From NCBI GenBank assembly GCA_027080445.1, contig JALWRY010000225.1:1-6041 (forward strand): 6,041 bases of DNA, read 5' to 3'. The number at the start of each line of letters is the position of its first letter. The stretch's first letter is position 1. Below are positions 1 through 5,643 of the stretch, in pieces. The notes below the pieces were generated by a model, which worked only from the letters and a program-made list of their open reading frames with translations, was not told where the DNA came from and searched no databases. Both the position numbers and the translations under genes were made by a program. Source of the DNA: Thiohalobacter sp. (GTDB taxonomy: Bacteria > Pseudomonadota > Gammaproteobacteria > DSM-19610).

Positions 1-259
1 CATCCGGCTTGAGACCGTCACGGCCATTGAGGTAGGCCAGCCCGTACAGCAACTGGGCGCCGGAGTCACCATCCATCGCTTCGTGTGCAATCATCTGTAA
101 TTCGACCGGACTGCTCTCAGCCGACAAGACCGGTTCCATGCCCACTGTAAACATGAGGCAACAGAGTACCCATGCAAGCCGGTGAATTATCACCCCACGT
201 CGTTCGAATCGTGCGGCGGGCACCGTACATTGCCGGTATATTCGGGACACTTGCTTCAT
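1..259 (-). CDS. Secreted Sel1-repeat (TPR-like) protein, N-terminal part, truncated by the window edge
   Basis: The minus-strand frame from ATG 257-259 stays open to the window edge and gives 86 residues. A GGAG Shine-Dalgarno lies 9 bases before this ATG, which is why I chose it. Residues 28-41 are hydrophobic and are followed by VLSA-E, a likely signal peptidase I site after Ala47, so the product is probably exported to the periplasm. Residues 58-86 (IAHEAMDGDSGAQ, then YGLAYLNG and GLKPD) match a Sel1 repeat: A..GD..AQ..LG..Y..G.G...D. Sel1 repeats are alpha-helical protein-interaction modules. More repeats should follow to the left of the window. The stretch before the signal core is long; a GTG at 191-193 (residue 23) would give a classic 25-residue signal peptide but has no clear ribosome site. 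The gene diverges from the SulP gene. Its specific partner or role cannot be told. Confidence 0.72.
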   Translation of the reverse strand, partial: MKQVSRIYRQCTVPAARFERRGVIIHRLAWVLCCLMFTVGMEPVLSAESSPVELQMIAHEAMDGDSGAQLLYGLAYLNGRDGLKPD

Positions 260-285
260 AAAATCCAACTCCTGATCTATCCCGG

Positions 286-316
286 ATTGTACCTGTTAAT
301 TTTCCCGAAGAGCCAA
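286..316 (-). promoter_or_regulatory. Candidate promoter for the Sel1-repeat gene
   Basis: On the minus strand a TACAAT -10-like hexamer (286-291) has TTGGCT (311-316) upstream with a 19-base spacer. It would start transcription about 20 bases before the ATG at 259. The spacer is longer than ideal, so this is a weak call made by eye. Confidence 0.28.
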
Positions 317-442
317 CTTCCATTACAGCGAAATGGTTTGGAAACCATGCCTCAGTTCGAGTACAATCCCCCGCCTGTAAAATGGTTTGGTTGCCCGTTA
401 CACCATGAAAAATGGCCCGGAAGATCCAACCATTACCCATAC

Positions 443-471
443 TTAACATACTTTTAACGCACTGTTATTTA
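443..471 (+). promoter_or_regulatory. Candidate promoter for the SulP gene
   Basis: TTAACA (443-448) and TATTTA (466-471) are separated by 17 bases in the most AT-rich part of the upstream region. This would leave a 5' leader of about 90 bases. The match to the sigma-70 consensus is moderate and an alternative lies at 338-367. Confidence 0.27.
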
Positions 472-526
472 ATATAAAACAAGCGTTTTAAGTACTAACC
501 CTGATCCCCTGCTGTTTGTCTGGAAT

Positions 527-550
527 ACTTACTCAAGCGAGTACGTAAGT
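527..550 (+). other. Inverted repeat in the SulP 5' leader
   Basis: ACTTACTC (527-534) is mirrored by GAGTacGTAAGT (539-550), with four extra bases in the right arm and AAGC between. It sits just before the ribosome site GAGGA (559-563). It could be an operator half-site pair or a leader hairpin affecting translation; the imperfect pairing keeps confidence low. Confidence 0.28.
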
Positions 551-569
551 GTCCCATTGAGGAAGAAGA

Positions 570-2405
570 ATGCCCAGTAAAGAATACCCAGAATGGCTGT
601 TACGCATGCTACCCGTCCTTAACTGGAAAGATCGCGTCACCAGTCAAACACTGCGCGCCGATATCCTGTCCGGTATAACCGTCGCCATTGTAGTGATACC
701 CCAGGCGGTCGCATTTGCCTCCATCGCCGGCATGCCACCGCAGTATGGCCTTTATGCGGGCATGATCCCGCCTATTGTGGCCGCATTTTTTGGTTCATCC
801 TGGCACCTGATGTCCGGGCCTACCACGGCCGCTTCAATCGTCTTGCTCACTTCACTCAGCGCTTTCGCGGAACCCTTAAGCCCCGAGTACGTCGGCCTGG
901 CGTTGACCCTGACCTTTATGGTGGGCGTCATTGAACTGACACTGGGGCTGGCCCGAATGGGCACCATCGTCAACTTCATTTCACATTCGGTGGTGGTCGG
1001 CTTCACGACCGGGGCAGCTATCCTGATCGCCAGCAAACAGCTTAAAAACTTTTTTGGCGTCCCGATACCGCGTGGCGGGCATCTCATTGATACGCTAAGC
1101 GCCTTCTGGCAGCAAATCCCGCACATAAATTATTTCATCCTCACTGTGGCCATGGCGACGCTACTGAGCGGTGTACTCAGCCGACGCCTGTTTCCAAATA
1201 TCCCGCACCTGATTGTGGCCCTGTTATCGGGCGCCTTTACCAGTCTTGCGCTGAATCACTTCTATGGCGCAGATGTCACCCATATCGCCATGGTCGGCGC
1301 AATCCCGCAAACCCTGCCTCCCATTTCGATGCCGGACCTTTCCCTGGAGACCATAAAACAACTTGCACCCGCCGCTGTCGCCATGACCTTGTTTGCGCTC
1401 ACCGAAGCGGTGTCTATTGGCCGTGCCGTGGGTATTCGTAGCGGGCAGATGATCGATGGCAACCAGGAGTTTATCGGCCAGGGCCTGTCGAATATTGCCG
1501 GCAGCTTTTTCTCGGCTTATGTCGCCACCGGTTCCTTCAACCGTACCAGCCTGAATTACCAGGCCGGCGCAAAAACACCGATGAGCGCGATGATTGCGGG
1601 TTCACTCGAGATCGTTATCGTCCTCGCCATCGCGCCACTGGTGGCTTATTTACCCACTGCCGCCATGGCGGGCATTCTGTTTATTGTCGCCTGGGGCCTG
1701 ATTGACATTCCCAGCATCAAACACATCATGGCATCCAATAAATCGGAACGCGCCATATTCACGCTGACTTTTCTGGGGGCACTGTTCCTTGACCTGGAAT
1801 TCGCCATCCTTGCAGGCATCCTGCTTTCACTGATTCTCTACCTGATGCGTGTTTCGCGTCCCCATACAGTCTCCCGGGTTCCGGATCCCTCCCTGCCTAA
1901 CCGGAAATTTTCTGATGCTGGCAGCCACATTCCGGAATGCCCGCAACTGCATATCCTGCGTATTGATGGCGCCTTGTTTTTTGGTTCAGTGCCTTTTTTA
2001 CTCGAGGAATTTGCCCGACTGGAAAAGCAACACCCGTTGCAAACACATCTTGCGATAGTGGCCCAAGGCATCAGTTTTGCTGACCTTGCCGCAGCCGATG
2101 CACTGGCCAATGAGGCTGTCAAACGACGCGCCAGAGGGGGCGCATTGTATCTGATCAATGTAAAGAGAGGCTTGTGGGAATCACTTGAGAGCTGTCACGC
2201 ACTGGAAAGAATTGACCCCAGGCATATATTCCAGGGTAAATCGGCAGCCATACACGCTATCTTCCAGCAACTGGACAAGTCCATCTGCCAGACCTGCACT
2301 AAACGTATTTTCCGTGAATGTGAGACGGTGGAATTTATTGGTGATGACGAACCCCACAAAACAGCAAAAGTCACACCTGCAATCACACAGCAAACCGATC
2401 ATTGA
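570..2405 (+). CDS. SulP-family anion transporter with C-terminal STAS-like domain
   Basis: Complete 611-residue inner-membrane transporter; GAGGA (559-563) sits 6 bases before ATG 570. The SulP/SLC26 family moves sulfate, bicarbonate or related anions, usually with Na+ or H+. The membrane core spans about residues 28-428 as multiple hydrophobic segments. Family hallmarks are PQYGLYAG (57-64) leading into FFGSS (73-77), GPTTAAS (83-89), the conserved acidic helix ALTEAVSIGRA (Glu279) and GSFNRTSLN (321-329). Residues about 458-560 have STAS-like strand/helix order, but where many STAS domains have a D-S/T-G loop this protein reads FADLAAADA (503-511). A tail follows with C573-x2-C576-x7-C584, which could bind metal or be redox-active. 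The gene converges on the CLC gene across a 58-base gap holding a hairpin. Substrate is undetermined: sulfate and bicarbonate are both possible. Confidence 0.93.
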   Translation: MPSKEYPEWLLRMLPVLNWKDRVTSQTLRADILSGITVAIVVIPQAVAFASIAGMPPQYGLYAGMIPPIVAAFFGSSWHLMSGPTTAASIVLLTSLSAFAEPLSPEYVGLALTLTFMVGVIELTLGLARMGTIVNFISHSVVVGFTTGAAILIASKQLKNFFGVPIPRGGHLIDTLSAFWQQIPHINYFILTVAMATLLSGVLSRRLFPNIPHLIVALLSGAFTSLALNHFYGADVTHIAMVGAIPQTLPPISMPDLSLETIKQLAPAAVAMTLFALTEAVSIGRAVGIRSGQMIDGNQEFIGQGLSNIAGSFFSAYVATGSFNRTSLNYQAGAKTPMSAMIAGSLEIVIVLAIAPLVAYLPTAAMAGILFIVAWGLIDIPSIKHIMASNKSERAIFTLTFLGALFLDLEFAILAGILLSLILYLMRVSRPHTVSRVPDPSLPNRKFSDAGSHIPECPQLHILRIDGALFFGSVPFLLEEFARLEKQHPLQTHLAIVAQGISFADLAAADALANEAVKRRARGGALYLINVKRGLWESLESCHALERIDPRHIFQGKSAAIHAIFQQLDKSICQTCTKRIFRECETVEFIGDDEPHKTAKVTPAITQQTDH

Positions 2406-2413
2406 GTATGTGC

Positions 2414-2438
2414 GCAACGCTACAGGGTGTAGCGTTGC
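2414..2438. terminator. Perfect 11-bp hairpin between convergent SulP and CLC genes, likely bidirectional terminator
   Basis: GCAACGCTACA (2414-2424) and its exact reverse complement (2428-2438) flank a GGG loop. The stem starts 8 bases after the SulP stop and ends 25 bases before the CLC stop, the usual position for a shared terminator. Neither strand has a strong T-run after it, so it may act in transcript-end protection or with Rho rather than as a textbook intrinsic terminator. Confidence 0.6.
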
Positions 2439-2463
2439 TATACCTGATCAGCGAATCCGTTGC

Positions 2464-3780
2464 TCACCGTTTTTCCAGGCCGGCCTTTTGCTTGATCCCG
2501 GCCAGGAAATCCGTTGCCATCGCCTGGTAGATAGGTTCGGGACAGATCAGTTTGGAAACCGCAGCAGCAAGCAGCGACGTTGCCATTAACGGCAGTAACA
2601 GCTGATTATCATCCGTCATTTCCATCACGATAATCACCGCGGTAATAGGTGTTTGCACCACGCCACTGAAATAACCCACCATACCCAGTAAACCGATGGC
2701 AACCACCGGGGCGTGAGGGAACAGCCCGCTCAGGTTATAACCCAGCCCGGCGCCCACTGACAGACTGGGCGCAAATATGCCACCCGGGATACCGCTGAGA
2801 TAAGAGAATATGGTCGCCAGAAATTTCAAAGGTGCATACCAGGGACTGGCCTGCTCGGTGCCCTGAAGCACGCCACGCGCTGCTTCGTACCCCGTTCCCC
2901 AGGTCGTATTGTGAGACAGGACGCCGATAACAGCCACGGCAAGCCCACAACCCAGTGCAATCAGATAGGGATGTTTGAAACGAAAAGGTTTCAGCCATCG
3001 ACCGCCAACAACCAGGAGTGTCGAAAACAAGCCTCCCGCGCTGCCACCGATCAGGCCACAAACCAGAATGGCCGTTAACGTATGATAGGGATTCATCTGC
3101 ACGGAATACGTACCAAAGTAGGTGTAGTTTCCCTGAATCATGAGTGATGTCATACCGGCCAGAATCACGGCTACCATAAGACTGCCGGTGATTCGCTCTT
3201 CAAAACTGCGACTCATTTCCTCAATGGCGAACATCACCCCGGCCAGTGGGGTGTTAAATGCGGCGGCGAGTCCTGCCGCCCCCCCGGCAAGAATGAGACC
3301 TTTACGTACGTGGTGTATGGGGAATTTTGCCACCCGGTGCAGGGAGTACATAATAGAAGCAGCGATATGCACCGTTGGCCCTTCACGACCGATGGATGCG
3401 CCACACAGTAAGCCAAGGATGATAGCCAGTCCCTTGCCGATAGCAATACGTAACGATAGAACGGCGCTGCGATCGGCATGCTCACTCAGCTCCATCGCCG
3501 CAATTGCCTGAGGAATACCACTACCTTCACCACCGGGAAATAAATTACGGGTTGCCCAGGTAATCGCCAGCAGGCCCGCAGGCGTCAGCACGAAGGGCAG
3601 CCAGAACCAGTGTTCCGCCCAGTTGTGGAAATAGCCATCGGCCCGACTGCTGGCCAGCGCCAGCAAGGTGGCGCACACGCCAACCAGTGCCGCCCCGCTC
3701 CAGAAAAACAACCGTGACCGCCAGGCCGATATCGACCGGACCTGTTTAACCGTTTTCCTGATATTGCGCTTGTATGCCAT
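2464..3780 (-). CDS. CLC-family chloride channel / H+-Cl- antiporter (EriC/ClcA-like)
   Basis: 438 residues from ATG 3778-3780, without C-terminal CBS domains, close in length to the E. coli ClcA type. It is an inner-membrane protein that conducts or exchanges chloride and related anions, often linked to acid or osmotic stress. All selectivity motifs are present: GSGIP (86-90), GREGP (131-135, gating Glu133), GGIFAP (333-338) and a Tyr at 418 in PEPIYQAM, equivalent to the pore tyrosine. FNTPLAGVMFAIEEM carries EE at 187-188; the second corresponds to the internal proton glutamate of ClcA, so an exchanger is favoured over a pure channel. Start choice: MAYKRN at 3780 leads into a basic stretch and the first helix. 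In-frame ATGs at 3837 and 3861 would add 19 or 27 residues of uncharacteristic sequence; no candidate has a strong ribosome site. The gene converges on SulP and lies downstream of the Usp gene on the same strand. Confidence 0.92.
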   Translation of the reverse strand: MAYKRNIRKTVKQVRSISAWRSRLFFWSGAALVGVCATLLALASSRADGYFHNWAEHWFWLPFVLTPAGLLAITWATRNLFPGGEGSGIPQAIAAMELSEHADRSAVLSLRIAIGKGLAIILGLLCGASIGREGPTVHIAASIMYSLHRVAKFPIHHVRKGLILAGGAAGLAAAFNTPLAGVMFAIEEMSRSFEERITGSLMVAVILAGMTSLMIQGNYTYFGTYSVQMNPYHTLTAILVCGLIGGSAGGLFSTLLVVGGRWLKPFRFKHPYLIALGCGLAVAVIGVLSHNTTWGTGYEAARGVLQGTEQASPWYAPLKFLATIFSYLSGIPGGIFAPSLSVGAGLGYNLSGLFPHAPVVAIGLLGMVGYFSGVVQTPITAVIIVMEMTDDNQLLLPLMATSLLAAAVSKLICPEPIYQAMATDFLAGIKQKAGLEKR

Positions 3781-3905
3781 AGGGGTTTCTCTGTTTATCC
3801 CGTTGCGTTTCTGCAACCACCTGACTTTGCCGTGCATGGCCAGACGCCACCCACAGGGCATGACGCACGACAGACTGAAACCGAACGGGGTTGCTGGTTA
3901 CGACC

Positions 3906-3934
3906 GCTATAATGGAAAGCAGCGTATTTTCGAA
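3906..3934 (-). promoter_or_regulatory. Candidate promoter for the CLC gene
   Basis: On the minus strand TTCGAA (3929-3934) and TATAGC (3906-3911) are 17 bases apart, inside the AT-rich part of the 258-base gap between the Usp and CLC genes. Transcription would begin near 3900, compatible with any of the CLC start codons. Its presence would let CLC be transcribed independently of the Usp gene. Weak, by-eye call. Confidence 0.28.
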
Positions 3935-4038
3935 TTTGCTAATATACTATAAAGCAACTGCCAGTTCAAAATGCCAGCATGGTGATTTGAAAAGGAATTT
4001 CGTGCCGCAAGCCACTTGTCAGCAGACTTATTGGCGGA

Positions 4039-4482
4039 TTATTTTTCAAGCGTACGTGCGATATGGACATCACAGGGCGCATAGCGGGCCACATGCATAA
4101 TGATCGAACCAAAATGCTTTTCCGGCTGCCCGAGCACGATCATGGCGGATTGCCGTTGCCCGGCCAATGCTTCAATGGTCTCTGCACAGGATCCTGCTCG
4201 TATTTCCAGTCTCTCGTTATCTTCCAGTCTGGTAAGACGTTTCTCTATCATTTGTCTTGCCATAAGCTCCTTGTTGCTTTCGTCCTCATCATACTTGCCA
4301 GCTATCAGACCACTCAGACTAAAGCTGTTCGCATAATCGAAAAGTGCCGTATCATCCACCACATGCACAAATACCAGAGGTAAATTCAGATTCTGCGCCA
4401 ACTGACGCGCCCGTTCCGCAACACTTTCAAGCTCGTCAGACAGACTGAGCGCAGCCAGAACACAACCATTTTTGTAAGACAT
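4039..4482 (-). CDS. Universal stress protein (UspA-like), apparently non-ATP-binding type
   Basis: 147 residues from ATG 4480-4482; a GTG directly before it (4483-4485) is an alternative start, and only modest G-rich sequence (AGG, GGGG) lies upstream. Usp proteins are cytoplasmic Rossmann-like alpha/beta dimers made under stress and starvation. The first strand and helix (CVLAALSLSDELESVAERA), the second strand (LPLVFVHVVDD, 34-44) and the final strand (RYAPCDVHIAR, 133-143) fit the family. The ATP loop G-x2-G-x9-G-S/T is absent: residues 117-126 read LGQPEKHFGS and no later GS follows. The Asp normally ending strand 1 is also replaced. This resembles E. coli UspA itself, which lacks ATP binding, more than the MJ0577 type. 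The gene is on the same strand as CLC but about 260 bases from it, so co-transcription is possible but unproven. Linkage to anion transporters suggests stress-related anion homeostasis (inference). Confidence 0.85.
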   Translation of the reverse strand: MSYKNGCVLAALSLSDELESVAERARQLAQNLNLPLVFVHVVDDTALFDYANSFSLSGLIAGKYDEDESNKELMARQMIEKRLTRLEDNERLEIRAGSCAETIEALAGQRQSAMIVLGQPEKHFGSIIMHVARYAPCDVHIARTLEK

Positions 4483-4924
4483 CACCCTGCGGCCCCGTTA
4501 ACTGAAAAAAATAGCCTGAATCTCCATCGGCAACCACCCCGCCAAGTGTAACAAGGTGCTGTAAAGGATAGAGATTTAAGCTCCGTGTATCTTAGCATCC
4601 TGTTTCCACAATTGCTCAAATTTATCCTCGAAACGCATAGCGCCAGGTCAGGCCACAAAGGAACGTACATCCCGCATTCCGGTGAAAACCAGGATCCATG
4701 GCGCCGGATCAAACTGCCTGGATTCCGGCTGACCGACATATGAAAGCTCTGCCATGAGCGAAACATCACAGGCCGACCAAAAGAAAGCTGTTTTCAGCTC
4801 AGTGCGCTGAACTTTACCAGTCTTAGTCAGTCGGACAACTGAGCAGCCGGGCCAGGCCTGTGCAAAACTGAGCGGTCACGGCTGCGTCAACACGTCACAC
4901 TCATTTCAAAAGGAAGGATTATTG
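4483..4924. other. Non-coding divergent region between the Usp gene and the first cytochrome gene
   Basis: I see no gene in this stretch. It must hold the promoters of two divergent genes, but no hexamer pair stands out. It contains a degenerate palindromic repeat (4671-4733) and a small dyad TTCAGC(4793-4798)/GCTGAA(4806-4811). The cytochrome ribosome site AGGAAGG lies at 4911-4917. A minus-strand open frame over 4482-4769 has no protein-like content and overlaps the repeat. Confidence 0.5.
4671..4733. repeat. Degenerate intergenic palindromic repeat
   Basis: The left half, CATTCCGGTGAAAACC then AGGATCCA (4675-4698), closely resembles the dispersed motif CATTCCGGCGAAAGCC-GGAATCCA that I recall from many proteobacterial genomes. 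The right half, CCTGGATTCCGGCT (4717-4730), is the same motif inverted. Together they look like a decayed two-armed repeat unit. Identification is from memory of the motif class, not a search. Confidence 0.4.
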
Positions 4925-5515
4925 ATGATGACAAATTACGGTTGGTACAAAATCGCACTGCCACTGGTCGCGTTGCTGGGCCTGGTTTCCCTGTCGGCTT
5001 GTCAAAGCACCATGCGCACCATGGGCATGGGGCCTCCAATGGGCTCGCCTGAAGATGTCGCTGATTCACAGGCCGTGTGGAAGGCACTCGCCAGGGCTGA
5101 CCTGGTCGGGCCGGGCGCACGTGCCGGCACACCCTACATGGGCACACCGCCACACGGCAAGGTGCTGGAATTGCTGCACCAGAAGATTACCGTCAATGGC
5201 CATACCGGTCTCGCTATCGTCAAGCGCAACTATGGTGGGCCGGGTGTTTCCCTCAACAGTGTCAAGGCGAATCGCGGCCGTTACCTGAAGGCCATCACGG
5301 TGATGTTCAAACGCGAAGCCGGTTACGATCCCGAGGACAAGAACTGGTTCTGGGCAAAATACAAGCCTGATGGCAGCCTGCACGTCAAGGAAAAGATGGG
5401 GATGAAAATCCAGTTGGCCGGTCGTGTCGCCAAGGGTAAACCGATGGGTTGCATCAGTTGCCACCGCGGTGCACCGGGTGGTGATTTTGTGTTCGCCAAA
5501 AACCTGAAGTTCTGA
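4925..5515 (+). CDS. Cytochrome P460 / c'-beta-like c-type haem lipoprotein
   Basis: 196 residues from ATG 4925, 7 bases after a strong AGGAAGG. The adjacent TTG 4922 and ATG 4928 are alternative starts. A hydrophobic signal ends in a lipobox, LSAC (23-26), so the mature protein should be a lipid-anchored periplasmic or outer-membrane lipoprotein starting at Cys26. A Met-rich linker (Met30, 33, 35, 39) follows. The body carries GLAIVKRNYGG (95-105), RYLKAITVMF (119-128), WFWAKYKPDG (141-150) and one haem-binding CISCH (176-180) followed by RGAPGGDFVF. One C-terminal CxxCH after a beta-rich domain is the layout of cytochrome P460 and c'-beta. In P460 a lysine cross-links to the haem and hydroxylamine is oxidised; Lys100 is the best positional candidate here (inference). 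c'-beta instead binds NO. A paralogue converges on it from the right, and a terminator follows 10 bases after the stop. Confidence 0.82.
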   Translation: MMTNYGWYKIALPLVALLGLVSLSACQSTMRTMGMGPPMGSPEDVADSQAVWKALARADLVGPGARAGTPYMGTPPHGKVLELLHQKITVNGHTGLAIVKRNYGGPGVSLNSVKANRGRYLKAITVMFKREAGYDPEDKNWFWAKYKPDGSLHVKEKMGMKIQLAGRVAKGKPMGCISCHRGAPGGDFVFAKNLKF

Positions 5516-5524
5516 TACAGGCAA

Positions 5525-5552
5525 GGAGCGGGCTTGCCCGCTCCTGTTTGTT
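5525..5552 (+). terminator. Rho-independent terminator of the first cytochrome gene
   Basis: GGAGCGGGC (5525-5533) and GCCCGCTCC (5536-5544) form a perfect 9-bp GC-rich stem with a TT loop, followed by TGTTTGTT. It starts 10 bases after the stop codon. There is no T-run on the other strand, so it serves only the plus-strand gene. Confidence 0.85.
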
Positions 5553-5629
5553 ATTGCGAGCGTAGCGCGGCAATCTCCTGCAGTTTGGCACAAGGCCTAA
5601 AGAGATTGCCGCGCTACGCTCGCAATGAC
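5550..5629. repeat. Long inverted repeat (REP/MITE-like palindrome) between convergent cytochrome genes
   Basis: The arm at 5553-5577 is the exact reverse complement of 5602-5626: 25 bp with no mismatch, and 28-bp arms (5550-5577 / 5602-5629) with one mismatch. The 24-base loop (5578-5601) is not itself palindromic. The arm begins ATTGCGAGCGTAGCG and ends GCGGCAATCTC, a pattern I recall from dispersed intergenic repeats in proteobacterial genomes. It ends 14 bases before the stop of the minus-strand cytochrome and could end or stabilise that transcript. No coding capacity is visible. Confidence 0.8.
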
Positions 5630-5643
5630 TAATTTCTTTATCC

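Larger units (their letters stand above)
260..569. other. Divergent intergenic region between the Sel1-repeat gene and the SulP gene
   Basis: No convincing gene lies in these 310 bases. An 11-base direct repeat, AAATGGTTTGG, occurs at 331-341 and 380-390; the first copy also starts a small dyad, TGGTTTGGAAACCA (334-347). Bases 440-495 are AT-rich and probably carry SulP control signals. Two plus-strand promoter guesses are TTGGAA(338-343)-18-TACAAT(362-367) and TTAACA(443-448)-17-TATTTA(466-471). Short open frames here lack ribosome sites and recognisable content. Confidence 0.5.

Noticed and set aside
117..449. Minus-strand open frame of 110 codons
   Set aside because: It overlaps, in another frame, the Sel1-repeat gene, which has a ribosome site, signal peptide and recognisable repeat. 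The 110-codon product has no family features.
182..457. Plus-strand open frame of 91 codons in the divergent region
   Set aside because: No ribosome site, odd composition, and antisense to the start of the Sel1-repeat gene.
2185..2589. Plus-strand open frame of 134 codons across the SulP/CLC junction
   Set aside because: It crosses the ends of two well-supported genes and the hairpin, in a frame with no protein-like features.
3908..3913. Perfect TATAAT on the plus strand
   Set aside because: No acceptable -35 at 16-18 bases upstream, and no plus-strand gene follows it.
4482..4769. Minus-strand open frame of 95 codons upstream of the Usp gene
   Set aside because: It runs through the degenerate repeat; the product is rich in W, R and S with no domain, and no ribosome site is seen.
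5066..5593. Minus-strand open frame of 175 codons opposite the first cytochrome
   Set aside because: Antisense to a gene with a lipobox and CxxCH; it includes the terminator and one palindrome arm, so it is a shadow frame.
5550..5629. Possible CRISPR or tRNA-like structure
   Set aside because: It is a single inverted pair, not repeated units with spacers, and it lacks tRNA arm features.
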